Source of the DNA: Bhargavaea cecembensis
GTDB lineage: Bacteria; Bacillota; Bacilli; Bacillales_A; Planococcaceae
Reading direction: 5' to 3'
Assembly: GCF_000826125.2 (NCBI RefSeq)
Contig: NZ_LN651373.1
Location: forward strand, 852,707-891,377
DNA: 38,671 nucleotides
In this document: one piece after another, positions 31,953 through 38,671 of the stretch
How the letters are laid out: the number at the start of each line of letters is the position of its first letter
How positions within the stretch are numbered: position 1 is the first letter of the stretch
Position numbers and translations under genes: made by a program
Notes under the pieces: model-generated
Seen by the model: only the letters and a program-made list of their open reading frames with translations
The model's database searches: none
What the model was told of the DNA's origin: nothing

Positions 31953-32624
31953 ATGGAGGACTTTTTTGATATCGATACAATAATCGAAATAAGCCGGCAC
32001 TACCGGGCGCTCGGCCCGCTTCTCGGATTTTTGCTGCCGTTCGTCGAAGCGTTCCTGCCGTTTCTGCCGCTGTTTGTGTTCGTCATCGCGAACGCAACCG
32101 CTTACGGATTTTTCTTCGGGTTCCTGCTCAGCTGGGCGGGAACGGTGGCAGGTTCGTACATGGTGTTTCTGCTCATCCGGAGATTCGGGGAGACCCGGCC
32201 GTTCCGCTTCCTGACGAAAAGCGCAAAAGTGCGGAAACTGATCCACTGGGTGGAGCGCAACAGCTTCGGGCCGCTGTTCGTCCTCCTGTGCCTCCCGTTC
32301 ACCCCGTCTTCGCTCGTGAACCTCGTCGCGGGTCTTTCGAATATGAAAAGGAAAGTATACCTGGTGACGCTCATGGCCGGGAAGTTCGTCATGATCGGAA
32401 CGGCGAGCTTCATCGGCTATGACCTGAAGGCCCTGTTCACGCAGCCGGTCCGGACGGCCATCGTGGTCGTCGTCATCATCATCCTCTGGTACGCCGGCAA
32501 GCACCTCGAAGCCCGGCTCAACCGGAAAGTCGAAGCCGACTTCCGCGAAATCTCCGAACAGCAGGCCGCCGCGTCCGCGCAGCAGAATGCGGAGAAAAAG
32601 GACAAGCCCCGCGGAGACAAATGA
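31953..32624 (+). CDS. TVP38/TMEM64 (DedA superfamily) membrane protein, YhjE-like
   Basis: 223 residues. Membrane segments near 20-45, 48-72, 110-135, 140-160 and 165-190, with a charged Glu/Lys/Ala tail from 195. The conserved core has LLPFVEAFLPFLPLFVFVIA and a SWAGTVAGSYMVFLLIRRFG segment. Related proteins flip or move membrane lipids such as polyprenyl phosphate; the role here is unknown. In B. subtilis the yhjE homologue also lies a few genes from addB, usually with the signal peptidase gene sipV, which is missing here. GGCGGAGG precedes the ATG. Confidence 0.85.
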   Translation: MEDFFDIDTIIEISRHYRALGPLLGFLLPFVEAFLPFLPLFVFVIANATAYGFFFGFLLSWAGTVAGSYMVFLLIRRFGETRPFRFLTKSAKVRKLIHWVERNSFGPLFVLLCLPFTPSSLVNLVAGLSNMKRKVYLVTLMAGKFVMIGTASFIGYDLKALFTQPVRTAIVVVVIIILWYAGKHLEARLNRKVEADFREISEQQAAASAQQNAEKKDKPRGDK

Positions 32625-32667
32625 TGACGGAATCCCGCCGACCGAGCAGGCCCCCTCTCGTTTTCCT

Positions 32668-32712
32668 TCCCGCTCACCCTTCGGTACAATGAAGGAAGCG
32701 GGATCTTTTAAT
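32668..32712 (+). terminator. Terminator after the TVP38-family gene
   Basis: TCCCGCT (32668-32674) with AGCGGGA (32697-32703) and an inner CCTTC/GAAGG stem, then CTTTTAATTT. Confidence 0.55.
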
Positions 32713-32723
32713 TTCTATTGGAG

Positions 32724-32933
32724 AAACGTTGTGTATCTAAGGGGAAACGTTGTGTATCTTGGGCGAAGCGTTTCGTATCTAAGGAGAAACGTTGTGTATC
32801 TAAGAGGAAACGTTAATTAGCTGAGGCGAAACGTTAATTAGCTAGGGTGAGACGTTAATTAGCTAAGATGAAACGTTAATTAGCCAAAGCGAAACGTTAA
32901 TTAGCTAAGCCTAAACGTTCATTATCTCCCTCT
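32724..32933. repeat. Ten-unit 21 bp tandem array (AAACGTT class, array F)
   Basis: AAACGTT cores (one AAGCGTT, one AGACGTT) at 32724, 32745, 32766, 32787, 32808, 32829, 32850, 32871, 32892 and 32913: ten units, exactly 21 bp each. Units 1-4 continue GTGTATCTAAG-like; units 5-9 continue AATTAGCTAAG-like; unit 10 is degenerate. It begins 12 bp after the upstream terminator and ends before the addB promoter. Confidence 0.9.
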
Positions 32934-32967
32934 CGCTGCCCGTTCCCGGACACGCGAAGGGGAACGT

Positions 32968-32996
32968 TTGTTCTAATTCGCTCTATCAATTATAAT
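32968..32996 (+). promoter_or_regulatory. Sigma-A promoter for addBA
   Basis: TTGTTC (32968-32973), 17 bp spacer, perfect TATAAT (32991-32996). 32 bp before the addB start. Confidence 0.65.
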
Positions 32997-33028
32997 AAAG
33001 GTTCAAAGACGGAAAGGGAGGGGCAGCG

Positions 33029-36000
33029 ATGTCATTCAGATTGATCACGGGGCGGGCGGGCTCCGGCAAGACGACGAGGATCCGGCGGGAGATTGCGGAG
33101 CGGCTGCAGGATGATCCGCTCGGGCCGCCGATTTTCGTCATCGTGCCCGACCAGATGTCATTCTCGATGGAAAAAAGCCTGTCCGCGGAGTTCGGGCTGA
33201 ATGGGACGATCCGTGCGCAGGTGGCGACGTTCAAGCGGCTGGCGTGGAGGATCCTGCAGGAGACGGGCGGGATCACCCGGACCGAGGTGAACGGGTTCGG
33301 TTACCGGATGCTCATCCGGAGCCTGCTTGCGGAAAACCGGGATGAATTCAAGCTGTTCCGGCAGGCGGCCGACAAGCGCGGATTCACCGAGCAGGTGGAG
33401 GATCTGTTGAAAGAGTTCAGCCGCTATTGCCTCGACTGCACGAAAATGACGGACATGCACGGGGAGCTCGAGAAAGCCGGCGCTCCGCGGGCGCTTCTCG
33501 ACAAGGCGGATGACCTGGAGCTTCTCATGCAGAAGATTGAAGACCGGCTCGGCACCGCCTACGTGGACAGCGAAGGATATTTGGCGCTTCTCGCGTCACA
33601 GATCCATTTTTCGGAGCTGATCCAATACGCGGATATTTACATCGACGGGTTCGTCACGTTCACGACGCGGGAGCTTGAAATCGTCGAGGAGCTGATGAAG
33701 CATGCGAGGCGGCTGACCGTCGTCCTGCCGATGGAGGACCCGTACGGCTCGGCGTCCGGTTCGCAGCTCTTCTTCAACGCGGCGGGCAGTGCGGCCCGTC
33801 TGTTCGATGCGGCGAAGCGCAACGGGGTGGAGAACGAGGAGACGGTCCACCAGTATGAGCCGTTGCGGTTCAAGAGCCGGGCGCTTGCCCATCTCGAGGA
33901 GGAGTTCGACCGGTATCCGGCCGGGCAGTCGTCGTCCGGCGGCGACGTGGAGATCATCCGGGCGGCCGATGCGCGTGCGGAAGTGCATGCGGTGGCGCGC
34001 CGGATCCGCAGGCTCATGATGTCCGGGATGCGGTACCGGGACATGGCAATCCTGTACCGCCAGCCGGAGGTGTATGATGAGCTCATCGAAACGGTGTTTC
34101 CGCTGTACGATGTCCCGGTGTTCATCAGTCGCAAGAAGCCGATGCTGCACCATCCGCTCATCGAGTTCAGCCGCTCAGTCCTCGAGGCAGTGGCGGACGG
34201 CTGGGAGTACGAGGACATTTTCAGGGCGGTGAAGACCGACCTGCTGTTCCCGCATGGAGCAGATATTCCCGAGTGGCGGGACCGGGCCGACCGGCTGGAG
34301 AACTTCGTCCTGGCGAACGGCATCCGCGGCGACCGGTGGTTTGACGAAGACAGATGGAAAGTGAAGCGGTACCGCGGGCTCGAGTTCCATACGAACGTCC
34401 AGACCGACGAGGAAAAGGCGATGGAGGCGGATCTCCATCTCGTCCGGAATGCGGTCCGGGAACCGCTCGCCAACTTCGAGGCCCGGCTGAGAAGGGGGCG
34501 GACCGGACGCGACGTCGCGGCCACTTTGTTCACGTTCATGGAAGACCTGGACGTGTTCGATAAGATCGTCGACCTCCGCAAGAAGGAAGAAGAGGCCGGC
34601 CGGCTGTTCGAAGCGGCGGAGCATGACCAGGCGTGGAACACATGGATCGAAGTGCTCGACCAGTTCGTCCTCATGTTCGGCGATCAGGAACGGCCGCTCG
34701 GAGAGTTCATCAAAATCCTCGATGAAGGGTTCGACACGCTCGAGTTCGCCCGCATCCCGCCTTCGGTCGATGAAGTGACGGTGACGACGATCGACATCTC
34801 CCGCCTCATGGATATCGAAGCGGTGTTCGTGATCGGCGTGAACGACGGCGTGCTGCCGAAGCGGATCGATCAGGAAGGGCTCCTGTCCGACCGGGAGCGG
34901 GAGTGGTTCATGGAGATCGGATTCGAACTGGCCCCGACGACGAAGATGCGGCTCATGGACGAGCAGTACATGGCGTACCGGGCGTTCACGACCGCTTCTT
35001 CCAAGCTGTTCATCTCCTACCCGGCGGCGGACGCCGAAGGGAAGGCGCTCATCCCGTCGCTTTACATCAAACGGATCGGCCAGCTTCTTCCGGACACTCC
35101 GGAAGAGACCGTGCTCAACGATCCGGCCGGCGTGCCGGACGAGGAGAGCTGGCGTGAATACATCAGCCATCCGAGGGCCACGCTCAGGCACGCCTCGATG
35201 CAGATGCGGCTCGCCGAACACGGCGGGGAGTTGTCCGCGCCGTGGCAGGCGATGATTGATTATTATCTCCGGGACGCCTACTGGTCGCCGATCGTCGGGC
35301 GGATCCTGCGGCCGGCGACGGGCAGAAAGCGGACGGAGAACCTGGAGCCGGACGTCACGTCCGGCCTGTACGGGGAAGAAATCGCGTCGAGCGTGTCGCG
35401 CGTCGAGTCGTATTTCAGCTGCCCGTTCCAGCATTTCGCGAATTTCGGCCTGAAGCTGAAAGAACGCGGCGAGTTCACGCTTGATCCGCCGGCTGTCGGG
35501 GACCTGTTCCACGCGGCGCTGAAGTGGATTGCGGATGAGACGGAGCGGACCGGAAAGGCATGGGGCGCGCTCAGTGCGACGGAATGCCTGACGCTTGCCC
35601 GCGACGCGGTCGAATCGATTAGCCCGTATTTCTTCAATCAGATCCTGCTCTCTTCAAGCCGCTATGACTACATCAAGCGGAAGATCACCCGGATCATGCA
35701 GCGGACGATGCTGTCCCTGTCCAGGCAGGCATCGGCATCCGGCTTCAGGCCGGTCGCAATCGAAGCGGCGTTCGGGCCGGGAGAGGCATTCCCGCCGCTC
35801 CGCATCCCGCTGCGCCGGGGACGGGCGATGCAGCTGCGCGGACGGATTGACCGGGTGGACGCCGCGGAGATCGACGGAACGCCGTATCTCCGGGTCGTCG
35901 ACTATAAATCGTCCCCGCGCGCGCTCGACCTGACCGAAGTGTACTACGGCCTGTCGCTCCAGATGCTCACGTATCTTGACGTGGCCCTGCTTCATTCGGA

Positions 36001-36532
36001 AGAGTGGCTCGGCACGGAGGCGCTCCCGGCGGGTGTGCTCTACATGCACGTCCACAACCCGATGATCCGGGCGGAAGGCAGCGTCATGGAAGAAGCGGAG
36101 ATCCGGGCGGAAGCGATGAAATCGTACCGGATGCGCGGCTATGTGGTCGACAATCCGGACGTCGTCCTGGAGATGGACCGGAATCTGGAAGGATCTTCGG
36201 AATCGCTTCCGGTCCGGATGAACAAGAACGGCACATTCTCGAAAACATCCAAAGTGCTGAACCCGGACAGCATCGGGCTCATGCGTTCATTTGTCCGCCA
36301 AAAGCACCGGGAGGCGGGGGATTCGATGATCGCGGGGGACACCCGCGTGCTGCCGTACCGGCTGAAGGACCGGATGCCGTGCCAGACATGCGCGTTCCGG
36401 TCGGTCTGCCAGTTCGATCCGACCGACCCGGCACAGACCTACAAGCATCTGCATCCGCTGTCGCCCGAAGACTCGGTCGGCCGCATGAAGAAGGAGGTTG
36501 GAAACGATGAACATACCGGCGAAACCGACTGA
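33029..36532 (+). CDS. addB: AddB subunit of the AddAB helicase-nuclease
   Basis: 1167 residues, as in B. subtilis AddB (1166). With AddA it resects double-strand ends until a Chi site for RecA-dependent repair. N-terminal Walker A GRAGSGKTTR at 8-17. The middle is a degenerate helicase region. The C-terminal RecB-type nuclease has VVDYKSSPRALDL, holding the metal-binding Asp and Lys. Four cysteines of the Fe-S latch are present: one in SYFSCPFQHF near 798 and three in CQTCAFRSVCQF near 1117-1127. GGGAGGGG precedes the ATG. It overlaps addA by 26 bp. Confidence 0.96.
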   Translation: MSFRLITGRAGSGKTTRIRREIAERLQDDPLGPPIFVIVPDQMSFSMEKSLSAEFGLNGTIRAQVATFKRLAWRILQETGGITRTEVNGFGYRMLIRSLLAENRDEFKLFRQAADKRGFTEQVEDLLKEFSRYCLDCTKMTDMHGELEKAGAPRALLDKADDLELLMQKIEDRLGTAYVDSEGYLALLASQIHFSELIQYADIYIDGFVTFTTRELEIVEELMKHARRLTVVLPMEDPYGSASGSQLFFNAAGSAARLFDAAKRNGVENEETVHQYEPLRFKSRALAHLEEEFDRYPAGQSSSGGDVEIIRAADARAEVHAVARRIRRLMMSGMRYRDMAILYRQPEVYDELIETVFPLYDVPVFISRKKPMLHHPLIEFSRSVLEAVADGWEYEDIFRAVKTDLLFPHGADIPEWRDRADRLENFVLANGIRGDRWFDEDRWKVKRYRGLEFHTNVQTDEEKAMEADLHLVRNAVREPLANFEARLRRGRTGRDVAATLFTFMEDLDVFDKIVDLRKKEEEAGRLFEAAEHDQAWNTWIEVLDQFVLMFGDQERPLGEFIKILDEGFDTLEFARIPPSVDEVTVTTIDISRLMDIEAVFVIGVNDGVLPKRIDQEGLLSDREREWFMEIGFELAPTTKMRLMDEQYMAYRAFTTASSKLFISYPAADAEGKALIPSLYIKRIGQLLPDTPEETVLNDPAGVPDEESWREYISHPRATLRHASMQMRLAEHGGELSAPWQAMIDYYLRDAYWSPIVGRILRPATGRKRTENLEPDVTSGLYGEEIASSVSRVESYFSCPFQHFANFGLKLKERGEFTLDPPAVGDLFHAALKWIADETERTGKAWGALSATECLTLARDAVESISPYFFNQILLSSSRYDYIKRKITRIMQRTMLSLSRQASASGFRPVAIEAAFGPGEAFPPLRIPLRRGRAMQLRGRIDRVDAAEIDGTPYLRVVDYKSSPRALDLTEVYYGLSLQMLTYLDVALLHSEEWLGTEALPAGVLYMHVHNPMIRAEGSVMEEAEIRAEAMKSYRMRGYVVDNPDVVLEMDRNLEGSSESLPVRMNKNGTFSKTSKVLNPDSIGLMRSFVRQKHREAGDSMIAGDTRVLPYRLKDRMPCQTCAFRSVCQFDPTDPAQTYKHLHPLSPEDSVGRMKKEVGNDEHTGETD

Positions 36533-38671
36533 TGCCACCTGGACGGACGCCCAGTGGCGGGCGATCCACGCAACCGGGAGCGATGTGCTCGTTTCCGCCG
36601 CCGCAGGCTCCGGAAAGACCGCGGTCCTCATCAACCGGCTCATCGGGAAAGTGACGGACCCGAAAAGCCCGATCGACGTCGACGAACTGCTCGTCGTCAC
36701 ATTCACGAACGCGGCCGCCGCGGAGATGCGGCACCGGATGGCATCGGCGCTCGAGGAAGCCATTGCCGAAAGTCCGGATTCGTCCCGTCTGCGCCGGCAG
36801 CTGAGCCTGCTCAACAAGGCCCAGATCTCGACGCTGCACTCGTTCTGCCTGAACGTCGTCCGCCAGTACGCCTATATCCTGGATATCGACCCGGGCTTCC
36901 GGATTGCGGACACGGCGGAGGCGGCGCTCCTCCGGGATGACGTCGTCGGCCGCGTGCTGGAAGAGGCCTACGGTTCGGACGATCCGGAACCGGTGTACCG
37001 GCTCGCCGACAGCTTCACGTCCGACCGGGACGACCAGGCGATCGAAGTGCTCATCGACCGGCTCTATGACTATTCGCGCGTCCATCCGCAGCCGGAGGAA
37101 TGGCTGCGCTCGATCCCGCGCCAATACCATCTGCCCGAAGGAGCCGACATCGACCATCTGCCGTTCATCGGCCCGCTGAAGGAAGCGATCCGCCACCGGC
37201 TGGAAGAGGCGTCGGCGATGGCCGGGGAAGTCGGCCGGATTGCCCGGATGCCGGACGGGCCGGCACCGCTCGCCGTGACGGCGGAGGAAGACCTCGCTGT
37301 CATTTCCGTCCTGCTGCGCGTGCTCACCGAAGGGACCTGGGCCGAGACATATGAGGCCTTTTCGGCTCTCCGCTGGTCAACCGCGGCATCGATCAAAAAA
37401 GACAGCTGCGACGAGGAGCTCGCGGCACGCGCGAAGAAAAAGCGCAATGACGTGAAGAAGATCGTCAACGACCTGAAAGATTCCTACTTCATCCGGCCCC
37501 CCGGCCGGCTGCTGGACGAAATGCGGCTCATGGCGCCGATGATGGACACGCTCATCGAACTGACGATCCGGTTCGGGCGACGCTATTCGGAAGTGAAGAA
37601 TGACCGGGGCATCGTCGACTTCTCGGACCTCGAGCACCTGGCGCTCGCCGTGCTTTCGGAAGAGGAGGACGGCCGGCTCGTCCCGTCCGCCATCGCCCGG
37701 GATTTCGGGGAGCGGTTCAAGGAAGTGCTCGTCGACGAGTACCAGGACACGAACCGGCTTCAGGAGACAATCATCGGCCTCGTCAAGCAGGGCGGCAACG
37801 CGGACGGCAATCTGTTCATGGTCGGCGACGTGAAGCAGTCGATCTACCGGTTCAGGCTCGCCGAACCGATGTTGTTCCTCGGCAAATATTTGAGGTTCGA
37901 TGAAAAAGCGGACGGCACCGGACTGAAGATCGACTTGAACGCGAACTTCCGGAGCCGCAACCAGGTACTGAAAGCGACGAACTATTTGTTCTCCCAGGTG
38001 ATGGGCGCGCGCGTCGGCGAAATCGACTACGACGAGGCGGCCGCGCTGAAGCCGGGCGCCCCGTATCCGGAAGGCGGCCGGGCGACGGCGCTCACGGTGA
38101 TCCACGAACCGCCGGCCGATGAAGAAGAGGCGGACATCGAATCCGCCGATCATCTCGTCCCCGGCGAATCGATCAAACAGTCCCAGGCGGAAGCGCGGGC
38201 GATGATCCGGGAGATCCGCCGGCTCATCGATTCCGGCGCGACGGTGACCGATCCGTGGAGCGGGGAGCAGCGTCCGCTCGGCTACCGGGACATCGTCATC
38301 CTGCTCCGGTCGATGACCTGGTCCGGAGAGATCGCCGACGAGTTCCGGCTCGCCGGGATCCCGGTTTACGCCGAGACGTCCGGCGGCTATTTCGATGCGC
38401 TCGAAGTGATGATCATGCTGAACACGCTCCGGGTCATCGACAATCCGTACCAGGACATCCCGTTCGCATCCGTCCTGCGGGCACCGTTCATCGGGCTCGG
38501 GGAAAACGAACTGGCGAAGATCCGGCTCGCCGCTCCGGACGAGCCGTTCTACGAGGCGCTGAAGCAGTTCGTGCGAAACAGCGCCGCAACGGGACTGCCG
38601 GCCGAAACCGAGGAGAAGATCCGCCGGTTCTACATCCATTTCGAGAACTGGCGGGACCTCGCGCGCCGCGG
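36507..38671 (+). CDS. addA: AddA subunit of the AddAB helicase-nuclease, 5' part
   Basis: The frame runs off the right edge; about 721 of the usual 1200-1250 residues are visible. UvrD/RecB-type 3'-5' helicase. Q-motif TDAQWRAIHA at about 13-22, Walker A SAAAGSGKTAV at about 30-40, motif Ia VVTFTNAAAAEM, LNKAQISTLHSFC, Walker B VLVDEYQDTNRLQ near 410, motif III FMVGDVKQSIYRFR, and motif IV region IVILLRSMT. The nuclease domain lies beyond the edge. The ATG at 36507 follows AAGGAGG (36490-36496) and sits inside the end of addB, so the two subunits are translationally coupled. Confidence 0.95.
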   Translation, partial: MNIPAKPTDATWTDAQWRAIHATGSDVLVSAAAGSGKTAVLINRLIGKVTDPKSPIDVDELLVVTFTNAAAAEMRHRMASALEEAIAESPDSSRLRRQLSLLNKAQISTLHSFCLNVVRQYAYILDIDPGFRIADTAEAALLRDDVVGRVLEEAYGSDDPEPVYRLADSFTSDRDDQAIEVLIDRLYDYSRVHPQPEEWLRSIPRQYHLPEGADIDHLPFIGPLKEAIRHRLEEASAMAGEVGRIARMPDGPAPLAVTAEEDLAVISVLLRVLTEGTWAETYEAFSALRWSTAASIKKDSCDEELAARAKKKRNDVKKIVNDLKDSYFIRPPGRLLDEMRLMAPMMDTLIELTIRFGRRYSEVKNDRGIVDFSDLEHLALAVLSEEEDGRLVPSAIARDFGERFKEVLVDEYQDTNRLQETIIGLVKQGGNADGNLFMVGDVKQSIYRFRLAEPMLFLGKYLRFDEKADGTGLKIDLNANFRSRNQVLKATNYLFSQVMGARVGEIDYDEAAALKPGAPYPEGGRATALTVIHEPPADEEEADIESADHLVPGESIKQSQAEARAMIREIRRLIDSGATVTDPWSGEQRPLGYRDIVILLRSMTWSGEIADEFRLAGIPVYAETSGGYFDALEVMIMLNTLRVIDNPYQDIPFASVLRAPFIGLGENELAKIRLAAPDEPFYEALKQFVRNSAATGLPAETEEKIRRFYIHFENWRDLARR

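Noticed and set aside
32587-32820. Plus-strand frame with repeated RNVVYLRG
   Set aside because: Same artefact from the 21 bp array F; it crosses a terminator and has no start signal.
34175-35512. 445-residue minus-strand frame opposite addB
   Set aside because: Antisense shadow of addB; no ribosome site.
36507-38671. Truncated addA as a pseudogene
   Set aside because: The frame is open to the window edge with all early helicase motifs intact; the truncation is due to the window border.

Overview
The window is an ordinary chromosomal segment of a moderately high-GC member of the Bacillales. Gene order and content point to the Planococcaceae (for example a Bhargavaea- or Sporosarcina-like organism); the genus is inference. 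Evidence: tagO / LCP / yigZ / degSU / degV / comFA-comFC / hpf / secA / prfB / cccB / ftsEX / ctpB / minJ / csbA follows the order known from Bacillus subtilis, Shine-Dalgarno sites are strong (AAGGAGG type), prfB carries the programmed +1 frameshift, and SecA2 is paired with SlaP. I found no phage, insertion sequence, CRISPR, tRNA or rRNA.

Layout. 1-2907 holds metabolism: the end of an alanine/glycine:cation symporter, an ACT-domain malic enzyme and a lone glucosamine-6-phosphate deaminase. 3003-7191 (minus strand) holds secA2-slaP, the accessory Sec export pair, followed by an unrecognised acidic repeat protein. 7464-10478 is cell-envelope polymer synthesis: TagO, which starts teichoic acid linkage units, and an LCP ligase, which attaches polymers to the wall, converging on a 0.9 kb repeat-rich gap. 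10631-16956 holds yigZ, the DegS-DegU two-component system, a lipoprotein, degV and the competence genes comFA-comFC. 17141-22410 holds the ribosome hibernation factor, the housekeeping SecA, RF2 and cytochrome c551. 23010-30698 is a division and wall-remodelling block: FtsE, FtsX, a coiled-coil M23 hydrolase that is the probable FtsEX-controlled enzyme, a membrane protein with a TlpA-type thioredoxin, CtpB, a MinJ-like PDZ membrane protein and CsbA. 30776-31812 is azlCD on the minus strand. 31953 to the end holds a TVP38-family membrane protein and addB-addA for recombinational repair; addA runs off the window edge.

The least explained material is intergenic. Several gaps carry short tandem arrays whose unit is exactly 21 bp. 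They fall into three sequence classes: an AAACGTT class, a GTGTTAA/GTGTCAA class, and a CGCCTTTGAA class with a higher-order 192 bp period. Arrays of different class lie side by side, and each sits after the 3' end or terminator of an upstream gene. I do not recognise them as a described element. A separate pair of 118 bp GC-rich palindromic repeats lies between ftsX and the M23 hydrolase gene.
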